DNA of 64,000 nucleotides from Ziziphus jujuba (lineage: Eukaryota; Streptophyta; Magnoliopsida; Rosales; Rhamnaceae): assembly GCF_031755915.1 (NCBI RefSeq), contig NC_083386.1, positions 20,755,001 to 20,819,000 on the forward strand, in the 5' to 3' direction. Position numbers and translations under genes: made by a program. A model generated the notes under the pieces. It made no database searches. It saw only the letters and a list, made by a program, of their open reading frames with translations, and was not told the origin of the DNA. Of the stretch, positions 49,321 through 60,597 are shown one piece after another. Position 1 is the first letter of the stretch, and the number at the start of each line of letters is the position of its first letter.

Positions 49321-49432
49321 AAGTTTTTTGAAACCGTAGGAGAGATATAGAAAACTGCTAAATGAATTTAAAACTAAAGTTTTTTGAAACCGTAGGAGAG
49401 ATATAGAAAACTGCTAAATGAATTTAAAACTA
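49321..49432. repeat. Perfect 56-base tandem duplication
   Basis: Two identical 56-base units (49321-49376 and 49377-49432), each starting AAGTTTTTTGAAACCG and ending TTTAAAACTA. No mismatches between the copies. Confidence 0.92.
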
Positions 49433-52400
49433 ACTTCAAAAGAGGTAACAATGGATTGATTTTAATAACTACGAAAAAGTATACTTAATAATTTAAAAAA
49501 AAAAAACATGGTTTAATAACGGATTGAAACCTTTTTTTAACATGCTATATATTTCTTAAAATTTTGCACTGTTAAATTATGTGTATAAATTTACGAAGAA
49601 TAATAATGATAATATTTGAAACAATAGTTTAGATAAAACAAAAAAAAAAAAAAACGTTTTATATTTTGTATACTTTAATTTTTAAAATTTCATGTTCAAA
49701 TTCAGTTTTTAATTTTATTTTTATTTACTTTTTGTACCGTGATTTCTTGAAAATGGGTTATTATTATTCTAAGCCTTTTTTTTTTTTTTTGGGGGGTAAA
49801 TAAATTATTTTTTAAAGTTTGAAAATATGATGTTGAAACCAAACAAACAGAGCCCTTTAACGTCCGTTAAGAGGAGTAACTAGACACGGAGGACGAAATG
49901 AACACGTGTCGTTGAAACGTTCACCTTACGCGGTAGAGGAGTGAAGCACGTGTTTTCATTATGATTTGGCAGTAATACGTAGCTCACCTATTTATATGAC
50001 AGGTGGCATTTTGACCAAAAAAAAAAAGGCTGCATTTAGTTATCTTATATTCAAATAATAATAATAATAATAATATATTTTTAAATCCAAAAAATGAAAA
50101 TTAACAGAGTCCGTGTCGAAAAGATACACTCATTTTATGCTTAGATTTTTCAATTTCAAAGCCTACCTAAAAGGAAAAATATATATATATATGATGAATT
50201 TATAGACAAAGTTGGACATAAAAAAAAAAAGCCAAGTTTTGTTAACAAGAAATTAATCAAAATTTGAGTTTCAAATTTCAAAAACATAAACCGAAACCAG
50301 TCAAATACCATGAATATGGCCGCTGGTGAAGAGACAGAAAGGGAGAGAAAATGAAAGAAAAAGAAAAATACAAACCAATGAAAAGGGGAAGAGATAGAGA
50401 AATGACCAAAAAGGTAGTGTGGGTTTCGTGCTTAGCTCTCTTGTAGCTTTCTTTTAGAGTAGAAAAAGGGTCAAACACGTTGGAGAGAGACACATTAGAT
50501 TAATTTATTGAATAGGGAAAGTTGGGTTGGTCACTGAAAAATTCCAAGATTAAGCATTAATTTTCTTTTTCCTTTTTCTCTTGGTTTCAATAATAAGTTT
50601 GCACAATTAGGTTGTTTCTTGAGAGAAGGGAATTCTTTGTTTTGCTTTTCGTTTTCTAGGAAGGTTACTTATCATGTGATCTATGATTAGGATTTGTTAT
50701 CAAATTTGGTGTACTAAATATGAACCTTTATTCAAAACCACAAAAAAAAAAAAAAGTAAATAAATATGAACCTTTAATTTCTAATTTTTGGATTAAATAT
50801 GTACCTTTATTAAAAAAAAATATATATAATAATGAAACTTTAAATTACACTATGTTTGTTTATTAAAATAATTATGTAATTACATGTGAATTAACTTCCC
50901 TCATGTAATATAATTGTTTGACTTTCTCTTTTCCCTATTTGTGTATTGAAATAGTATTGGAATTTATATTCTGGACCATAAATAATGGTTTTGTTACTAG
51001 TTATCTCCATTGAAAATTATTGTATTTTATTTCTACTGGTATAAGATTTAAAAAAAAAAAAAAAGATTAGGGCTCTTCATTTCATGTCATGTGTCTAATA
51101 AATTTAATAAAGTTTGGTATTTTGTTTTGGGGTTAATTGGACTTTATTATTTTTTAATTTAGGACAGTTACACTTAGGCTTTCAATTTAAAATGTGGTGA
51201 TTTAAATTCTTAAGTTTTTAATTTGTTATATTTTGATTTAAATATATATTTTTTTAATGACAATAACGGTGATTAATAGTCCCACTTCATCAATATTTAA
51301 ATATAATTTGATCCAATTTAGGCTTTTGAGTTTTGAAAATTTTACTGTTATCTTATTTAAGGCCCTTTTAACCAGAAAAATCTGATTGAATCAAATGCAA
51401 CAAATTTAAACTGTAAAATTTTAACAAAAATGTATTAAATTACAATTAGTCCTTATTATAGAAATAAATTTGGTAATTAAATCAAGATACAAATTATAAA
51501 TTGCTTTTAGCACTCCATACAACAAATTACAATTTGGGAATGGAAGATACCATAGGATGTTATTCTATGTATTTAGATTCTATTTTTCAATGCATCTATT
51601 TATATTTTCTAATTTTTTTTTTTTACTCTTATAATATGATATTTATATGTTCATTTCCTATATTTACTAAAATTGAAACGATATGGGAGAGATTATGTTG
51701 CCTAGACCAATCGCATCCTGCCTATATCAATCATTACAGCAAAATAAAAAGAAGGGAAAGAATGCTTCAGAGGTCAGCATGCATATGGATTTCGAAGACT
51801 TTGAAATGGACTTTTTTCTAAATTAAATTTTGGTTGGAAAATTATTGGTTATAAGAACGAAAAGAATAAAGGTCATCTTTTTGCGGTAAATTATGATTCA
51901 TTGACCAGACAAAAGGGAATGTTGTCATATTTTGATTATATATAGAAAGAAAGGTGTTACCCAATCATATTCACATGTAATAAAATATTAAAAGACATGT
52001 TCACATCTTATCTTGGTTTCAGAAATATGCACTAACTTTCACAAACCATGTAGCTCATGCCACTTTCACATCATGTTTTTCTCAATTTTGTACCATTTTT
52101 TATATTATTATTATCTAAATATTATATATAATTTTCCCTAAAAACAGATCATTCATTCACTTTTACCAAATATGTATAAATTTGACCCATTTTTATTTTG
52201 TTATTATTGTTTTTTTTTTAATGGGTGCTTCAATAGCTGTTATGAAGATTCCTCAAATTACAGGAATCCTCTAAACAGCTCAAAAGAAGTGTGAACAAAA
52301 AATTGATTCCACCTACAACAACTCAATAGGGTCTAATTAGCTCATTTTTATCATTTCAAAAAAAAAAAAAAAAAAAACTTTGTTTTTGAGGTTATTGGTG

Positions 52401-53196
52401 TAATCATAGCTGTTGGTTCAGATGAGAACATTTTGTAAGGTATATGATATTTAATTATGTTGCTTGGTATTTAAAAAAATTATTTGTCAAATACTGTAAA
52501 GAAGAGTCATAGATACACAATCTTGTGGGAATCCAATTACCAAAAAATCTTGTGGGAACCCATTTATAATAAATACTCAGCTGAAACCTGTAATCAAATG
52601 TAATCATTTTATTTTTGAAGCTATTAAAAAAAAAAAAACAAAAAAAACAAAAAATATGATCATTTTCTTAGCATAATAAGTAGGTGCTTACATGTGAAAT
52701 TGTGCCTTATTAGAGGTACAAATTATCACGACTACTGCTTTATTTTGAAGCATTCAAACATGCCAGGTGTTTCACACCCGGTATAGAAAAGACGTTTCAA
52801 ATACGTATTTTTATACATTATTATTATTGTTATTTTTAATTTGTGCACATTTTCTTTGCTCCAAGTAGAAGAAAAATTAGTATATATAACTTAGAAATTC
52901 AACATTTTCTACATAGCTTGTATTATGATCTTTAAGATTCTCGTTTGCTGCAAAGTGAATGAAAACCATAACTTTGAATAGTTTCTTTTAAAGATCAAAC
53001 TTAAGCCTAGAATGATGAAGAAAAAGGAAAAAAAGAAAATTCAGCTAAGACATTAAAGATTTGACCAAAGTTTGGTATTAAGATTGAGAAAAGTTGCAAA
53101 AATAACTAGAAGTTTCGATCATCTAGTGAAATTTTATACGACAATACCAAATCTGTAGACATGAAAACAAAGTTAAAAAAAAAAAAAATGCAATTT

Positions 53197-53388
53197 TCAA
53201 AACAGCTTTGAAAATAAGTGATGCATATAAGAAAATGAAATTACAAACACCAAGAAAATGAGCAAGAAAAGTAAGCTAAGCAGCCCTCTAAGGATGTTGC
53301 TTTTTGTCACTGGCATGTAGACAAGCTTTTTAGGGGCATACAAAGCTGGAACAGAAACTTTTAGTGGATAACCAAAAGTCCCATACAT
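53197..53388 (-). CDS. Small open frame with a hydrophobic helix, unknown
   Basis: 63 codons. The first half is Pro/Lys/Tyr-containing (VSVPALYAPKKLVYMP) and the second half has a hydrophobic segment (LLSLLFLLIFLVFVISF), like a small membrane protein. I do not recognise a family, and there is no start-site or splicing evidence. It may be an exon remnant or chance. Confidence 0.15.
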   Translation of the reverse strand: MYGTFGYPLKVSVPALYAPKKLVYMPVTKSNILRGLLSLLFLLIFLVFVISFSYMHHLFSKLF

Positions 53389-54002
53389 AATGTCGGATTG
53401 CTAAGTTAAGACTCAATTCATGCTACACAAGTATCAACTTGACTAAGTTTATCCCTTTTGTCCACATGGCCATGGATACTGTTCTTTTGCCGGTTATTGT
53501 TGAATGCCAGACAATTTTCAAATGCACCAGCTCATAATTCATAGTTTTACCTAAACCATTTTCTAAGTTATATAAATGCTACCTGTAGAGTTTAACTAAT
53601 AAAAAAATGTGGAAGCACATTTTTTTTTTTTTAGGAATCACTTCCTTTAAAAAAAAAAAAAAGTGTTTCAAATTGAATCATTTCCCAAAACCAACTGTAA
53701 ATATCATCTTCTATTGGGTAATTCTGAATCAATATGTAATTAATGTACAAACTTTTGATCAAGATGCTAAATTAGGTTTCATTCATCCCAACGAGCAGTG
53801 ACCATCTTTTTTATCCAATTCCAGGCAATGGTAGTGCCTTTAACTTTTGTCATCTATATCAAAGCCCAAGTATGTTACCAATTTGTTTGTTTATTTATTT
53901 GTTTTTTTGGAGAATAGAGAAGGTTGTGCAACCTTCAGTAGTAGACTAGGTCCACTCACATCGATCGGGCAATATAAGCCCATATATATATATATATATA
54001 GT

Positions 54003-54224
54003 TTTATAGTTATGACCAAGCCTCTACAGTGATGGAACTTGAATCTCTACCTTTATTATTGGAGTTTGAGTTCTTTATTAACCCATCAATTAGCACTTGG
54101 ATCTATATATACCACATTTAAAGTTCCATAGATATGATCAAGTCTCCGATAAGGCGATGATGGAACTTAAACCTGTGTCTCTTATCAAAGTCCAATTTCC
54201 ATACCAGCGCATCTATTAGCACCT
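54003..54224. repeat. Diverged tandem repeat of about 120 bases
   Basis: 54003-54100 and 54126-54224 share ATGACCAAGCCTC/ATGATCAAGTCTC, GATGGAACTT, and CATCAATTAGCAC/CATCTATTAGCAC in the same order. This resembles a decayed dispersed repeat, not a gene. Confidence 0.5.
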
Positions 54225-55101
54225 ATGCATGTTATCAATCTATTTGTTAGCACATGGGTGAAACATGAAATATGATAGAAGGAGGAAGTTGAACTTCTTG
54301 CAAATTTCAAGTTTCGTCAGAGTAATTGAGATGGAGATGCCGAACCACCATTTTAGCCTGCAGGGGAAGATTGGGAAAACTGGAGATGACCATTTTCCCC
54401 CCCTTTTTTTTTTCCCCTTATCTTTTTTCCATAGTCCATAGTTGGAAGCTCCCACCCCCACTTATATCTACTGCGCATAAATAAACAAAAAGACAATACA
54501 AGAAAACGACTCTTTTGAAGATAAATTTCAACAAAAAACTATATATATGGAAATCAAATTTAACTTTCAAGCAGTTAACCATGATAATGACATTAGAACC
54601 ACGTAATCCAGACCCCAGAATAATGACATCAGCAATTCTTATACTCTTACGAAACAAGCTAGCAGGCTAGCAGCCAAAGATTGTCAAGCTCTGCTAGTAG
54701 AGAGAGAGGCCAGTTAAATAACATATTGAGAAGCAATGAACGTATAAAATGCTAGTGATTCTTGATACAATTTTAAAAAGTTACAACAAGATATAAAAAC
54801 ATAGAAGAGAACTGCAAGCCTATAAACAAAGTTACACATGAATCAGAGATTTTTTTCCAACAAATGTATAAATACGTAAATGGTGTGCCTATATAACCAT
54901 AAGATGCAGCATCTAAACCTTTTGATAAAACTAAAGAAATATGGTTTTCACCAACATCTGCACTGAAGTGAACTGAACTGAACTGGAACAAATTGATGCT
55001 GTACAGAAGCTAGAGTCTAACGAGGACATGCTGCGTTTGAACAGAACATTTAACGGGGTTTGCACAAGAAGAGTGGAATTTTCCCTCTCTACCTTTACTT
55101 C

Positions 55102-57990
55102 CTATGTCCAACCGGGTGAAGGAATTCCTTGCTTTTGAAACCATTCAGGCATGTGGAACCTATCATAGAGTGCAGGCCTAACGTCTTTCTGCTCAGATAG
55201 TTGCTTGATGAGGGGAAGAAGGACATCCAAAAGCTAATAAACAAAGAAAAAGAAAAATATCAATAGGTGCAAAGTAAGTTATAGTTGGCGAGGTGGCACT
55301 AAAATTTCAATGGTTTTAGATCCCTAACCTGGGTGTCATGCGGTTGCCCAGCAGAAAATGGAATGCATGGAATTCCGTTTACTGGCTGCAGCAAGAAGCT
55401 GAAAGGATTGTTGTCAACAATTACTATTCGACACATATCCTTTGTTATGCAGGAGAGATCCTTAACATGCTCACGATATTCTCTGTATAAACCAGCATCA
55501 AAGCAAAGGTTAACTAAACCAAACAACCAAGTTTTAGCTAAATGGAAATTTAAGAATATTATTTCCCCAAACAACAATATTTGAATGGATAACCAAGATG
55601 TGTATGATAGAAGAATGCGGGAGTATTTCAGAACAAAACATAATAAAAAATAGGCGAATAAAAGACATGAAAGTGCATGCATATTGCATATCAATATCTT
55701 TGAATTTTTAACAGGATTTTAACAATTCCTGAAGTTACCATAAATGATTCAACTTGAGTTAGTCACCCCCAAATAATGAGCCCTTTACAAAAATAACACA
55801 ACATTAAATTGGACAAAAGTGCCAAATAGAAAGAACAAAAGTTTTATGGGATGGTTTGAGTAAAAAAAAAAAAAAAAAGTTTTATGGGATGGATAAACCA
55901 AATCCCAAGTGAGAAACAAAGGACTCTATTTAAAGTGCTCCTAGCCTCCTATTCCATTTTGACGAAATACCACGAATAGGACAATAGAATTTTTTAATCA
56001 ACATAGTTTGAGGCTCGAGAAATTAGTTTCATATTCCACAGACAACTTTCACTAATAGAAAGCATTTGTACAAGCAAAGAAAGAGAGAAGTTTATTTCCA
56101 ATTGAACATAGACTACTTTTAGTTACGCAAAATGACTATACATCTAATAACACCTCTAGCTCTTGATAACGAGATAAAATGCAGAAGTTAAATAATGATG
56201 AAATCAAGTTAAATGAGTCTGCAGAAAATACCCAGAGCCATCTCAAAGAGATTGGATTGTTTCTAGTAGAACCACCTTAAAATTTCTAATATTTTTCTTT
56301 AAAGTTATTTAGTTCCATATAAATGGTTTGCATGCTTGAACATAGAACAATAGCTGAACGTAATGTATAATATCTCATTGTATAATTTCCTGTTCTTGTT
56401 ACTTACGGAATGAGATGTAATTATTAACGAACTTAATCAAATACTACCCATTAATAACCTTGCAAATATAAAAACTTCAAAAGGCTAGTTTGAACTACAA
56501 TCCATCATCAGTCAGGCACACTCAGGCTAATTATACAGGCATTTATTAATTAATTACCATATCAGTCAACTTAAAAAGAAGCTTAAATTGCACAGTTTAT
56601 TAGTTACATTATGTGGATATTTCTTATTACAAAATACTACGTGGATATCTGAAATAAAGATGCGACATTCATAACAATGAGATAAATACAGATTCAGGTT
56701 TCACTTCTGTAAGAAGGATAACAAAAAAGTGATACTACTTACGTGCTAGTTGTTGATGGCCGATAAAGTCGAAGAATGAATCGGTTTTCTGCATCTATTT
56801 TGTCAACAAGTGGTCTGGCATAACCTGTTCTTATTCAAAGACACATTATAACATTAGGAAAAAAAGGGTAACCCAACCCCCCCAACACCAAAAAGATAAA
56901 AAGACAAAGAAAATTGTAAAAATTGATGAGCAAACCTTCAAGACCAGCAGTAAACAGAACAAGATCAGCGAATTCACTGAGTTGTTTCAAGAATTCGTGC
57001 AACCCCGGACGCTCGAAAACAGTAACATAATTGACCTTTGGTTTTCCATCAGATTCCTTCAAAGTGCACCACATTAAGGTAAGAAACTTAAAATTTGAAT
57101 TGCTAGCAATTTAATCGAATTTAAGACTATTGGGAAAAACCACCTTATCTGAAGAAATGCATTCAAGCTCAAACCAATTCAACCCAGCTTCTGTTGCTTG
57201 ATTTCGAACACCAGGAGGCAAGCTTGAAGTCTCATATGCACAAACCAGAGTCTCATCCAAGTCGAGCACAACCTGTAAAAGCTCTTTTATCTTTCAGACC
57301 CATAAAACATTATTTTTTTTTTAAAAAAAAAACCACATCTCTTTTCTTCACTATTTGAATTACCCATTATTCTAATTTGTTGGTTAAGTAATTGTGCTTC
57401 CCAAGTAACCAAAATTTAACCAAAAGTGACAATCAAAGAAAGAATCATGTGCTTTGTCAAATCCAATGACCAAGGATGACTATTCTAAGTAGTTCAGTAA
57501 CCACAAAAAGGCTATGAAGCTACGGCAAATCAAAATACAAAATTTATGCAAATATTCCAAGCAGTTAGTTACAACAGTAGAACAAACGGAAAAAAAAAAA
57601 AAAAAATTCTAAATTCAAACTTCTCGACAAAACCCAAATTTGAAATCGAATTAGAAAAGTACCTAAAAACTCTAAAATAAAAAATAATAAAAAAAAAAGC
57701 TGTACCTTGAGCCTGTCTATGGGGTCGTCGGAGACGGAATCTTTAACGTCGGTGATATCGACGGTGGAGGCGGCGGAAGAATCGAGCTCCGGCAGCTCGA
57801 CGACCGGCAAGGGCTTGAAAGAAGGTGAAGAAGAAGAGGAAGAAGAAGAAGAGAGCAGAGGGAGGTGACCCAGAGCTCTAAGGATCTGAAGGAAGATCTG
57901 GAAGAAGAAGCCCAACCAGTTCAGTAGAGCTCTCCATACTTGCAGAGTTCTCGGCGAGTAAGCCACCTCGCCCTGAGTCAACTCAGCCAT
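55102..57990 (-). CDS. HAD-superfamily phosphatase, CTD small-phosphatase-like
   Basis: FCP1/SCP-type HAD enzymes dephosphorylate phosphoserine on proteins through an aspartyl-phosphate intermediate. Six exons on the minus strand, 57990-57706, 57272-57144, 57056-56936, 56824-56743, 55482-55329 and 55233-55102, encode 300 residues. The catalytic DxDxT motif is VVLDLDETLVCAYE at the start of exon 2; motif II is LVLFTAGLEGYA (Thr); motif III is RIVIVDNNPFSFLLQ (IVDN in place of the more usual DD pair). The N-terminus MAELTQGEVAYSPRTLQVW and hydrophobic LLNWLGFFFQIFLQILRAL match a plant subgroup that I recall as At3g55960, and this stretch may bind membranes. A run of nine Ser follows. An in-frame Met at 58011 would add seven residues; 57990 fits the family start. 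Intron 4 is about 1.26 kb. Confidence 0.9.
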
Positions 57991-60597
57991 TGATTTGGCC
58001 GACTCAAACACGACGACGACGATGCTGATACCAGAGATAGCGATGACAAAAATTAGGATGCGCCTATGGTGCGCACGCTGTTAACGTGTACCTCTTCCTC
58101 ACAGCTTGGTGTTTTTTTTTTTTTTTTTTTTAAATAATTTATGGATTATAATTTTCTCGAAAACCAATCAAAAAACTCTCTGTCTCTGTCTCTCTCTCTA
58201 TCTCTCTCTATCTCTTCCTAGTTTTCTCGGCGATGGAGCTTCTTCGACGAAGTCTAGAGAGAGAAAGAGAAAGAGAGAGAGAGAGAGAGTGTGTGGTTTT
58301 GGGGGGAGTGCTGATTGTCCGCACGCTCAGTGAGCGAGTGGGCGAAATTTTGTGGGCTTGGAGGTCGGGAAGGTTGTCCAGAAATAGGTGTTTAAGGCAA
58401 AGAGATGGAAAGTGGAAGCACGCGCTGAAAGCGAGAGTGGGTCGTGAAGAAAGTTCAAAAAAAAAAAAAAAAAAGGCGGAGAAAAGTGAGAAAAGAAAGA
58501 ACGAAGGTAGCAGCCTCAGAGGGGATATTGAATCCTAATCCGCCAATCACATAAGACAACCTTTGGTTCTTTTCTTTCTCAAAGACCAACGTTCTTGTCG
58601 TCTCTTTTTTTTTTTTTTTTTTTTTTTAATTACCATTCTCTATCTTTTTCTGTTTTATAATTTTATAATAAAAAAAGTTAAAAGAGATTAAAAAATTTCA
58701 GAATTATACTTTTGGGTTAAAACCACATATAACCCTACACCATAGTTTTAAAAAAAAAAAAAAAACTACACTATGTGTATGTTTAATTTAGTTTCAAAGC
58801 AATCTGACTTTTCTTTTTTTCTTTTTTTTCTTTTTTTTAATTGAAGTACAAAATACAAAAGATGTAATTAGTTAGAATAAAGCGTAATGAATGAAGTCGC
58901 ATCCTCTGTTCCTCTTAGTGAGTCTCCAAAACCTATTCCACCAACCAATGAATGCCACAATATTTAAATTTTTTTTCTCATCTTTTACTGTTTTTTTATT
59001 CTATTTAGTTTTTTTGGGTTAGGGAAGTTCCATTAGTCTTCCGACTCATTTCATCTTTGAATATTCCTTAATTCCTCCTTCTACGACAGCTAGAAGAAAA
59101 AAACATTCGAAAGTGGAATTTATTTGCAAGGTGACCTATATAGTTTTGGATTTTCTTCATTTTAAGCTTTTTTTCTTTCTTTTTTTTTGGTGATTTTAAG
59201 ACTTGGGCATGGTATGATTCAGAGTAAAAAACCATGTAAAACTATAATTATTACATAGTGACTTTCAATTTAGATGGACTTTTATTACTCAAAGACATAC
59301 AATAGTGCAAATAAGTAGGTGACAAATCATAGATATATAGCAGTACTTCTCGGTTTAATGGAATATGCAGGCTGAATGAGTTGGTATTTTATTTTATTTT
59401 ATTTTATTATGGGTATGATTATGAATGCCCAAGAGATTTGATTAATTCAAGCCATAAATAGCCAATATACACATATTTTGGCAGAGTTGATCGACTGGTG
59501 ATTTTGAGAGCAAATTAGAAAAAAGACAAAACGGAATTGAAACTAACTTCTGTTTTACTTTACAAATTTTTGAGTAAAATGTTTTAAGTTTAATTAGAAA
59601 GACAGGAGTAAAGATAAGATAATTGGACAGAGGATTATGATCCGTAATAAACCTAGTACTTGGTTTTACTTTTTGGATGTAAAATTTGTTTTTATCTGTT
59701 TTACTTTTTGGTAAATGCAAAAAATTTGTTTACTTATTTATTTTTTTGTTTTTTGTTTTTTGTTTTGTTTTTTTTTTATTATATTTGGTGAAAATTATTT
59801 TATTCGTTTCTACTTTCTTTATTATCAAAAAGAGTTTATGCCTAAAAGTAAATCCACATGTTTTTATCTTCATGAATTGCCACGTTTAACAATTCCGTTA
59901 GAAATAATATTATATGGAAAGCTTTGCCCATGCTTTAAAATTAATTATTAGTGTTTTAAAAAAATATATATATTATTTATTAATGTCTGATAAATTGTTC
60001 TATCAAGTTTTTAATTATAATTGACCAAGTTACATAAACAATATACAGTATAAAAAATTATTGTCTTTAAGAATAAAAAACTGTAAAATAATAATAATTA
60101 TTTATAGTATGTCTAAACTAGTTATGTACATGTTAATTAATCATTATGTTAAAAAAAAAAAAAAACCTAACTGAATGATACTTTATCATATTTCAAGTTG
60201 CAAAAATTGTTTAAAATAAGAGTATAAAAACCATAATATTTTATTCGAACACAACTCAATATTGATTTTACAAGATGAGTTTTTATTGTCTTTTCCAATA
60301 TGTGGTCATTTGTCATACAAATTCCCCAACTGAACAAAGAGGGGGGAAAAAAAAAAATGGCATAACATTTTGGACCAAGAAAAAAAAATGTACATGTTAA
60401 TTACCAAATGAATGTGAATATGATAAAGTAACAAAAAGCATGTACACAAACGTCAAAACTGAAAATTGGAAATGTTTCTTACCACTTTTCTACTCACAGA
60501 GAAGCCATTAGATCCCTCAGTTGTGCTCTCTTGAAAATTGACAAAGCCAGCCTTTTTTTTTTTTTTGGTTGTGTTTTCCACAACTTCATCAAGATTT
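57991..60597. other. Spacer between HAD phosphatase and DYRK-type kinase
   Basis: HAD promoter and leader at the left, with CT-rich (58181-58210) and GA-rich (58256-58289) tracts, then AT-rich DNA with long homopolymers. The open frame at 58106-58538 translates the GA tract to an ERERERE repeat and is not a gene. The far right is the kinase 3' UTR. Confidence 0.55.

Larger units (their letters stand above)
48620..55101. other. Long gene-poor spacer between CCR and the HAD phosphatase
   Basis: About 6.5 kb of AT-rich DNA. I see promoter DNA of the CCR gene at the left, a perfect 56-base tandem duplication at 49321-49432, a diverged 120-base tandem repeat near 54003-54224, and numerous homopolymers. 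Short open frames at 50278-50493, 51501-51821 and 54240-54657 are AT-driven or low-complexity and are not called. The right end (about 54700-55101) is probably the HAD gene's 3' UTR. Confidence 0.5.

Noticed and set aside
58106..58538. Open frames with ERERERE repeats near the HAD promoter
   Set aside because: Product of a GA microsatellite read in frame; no protein-like sequence around it.
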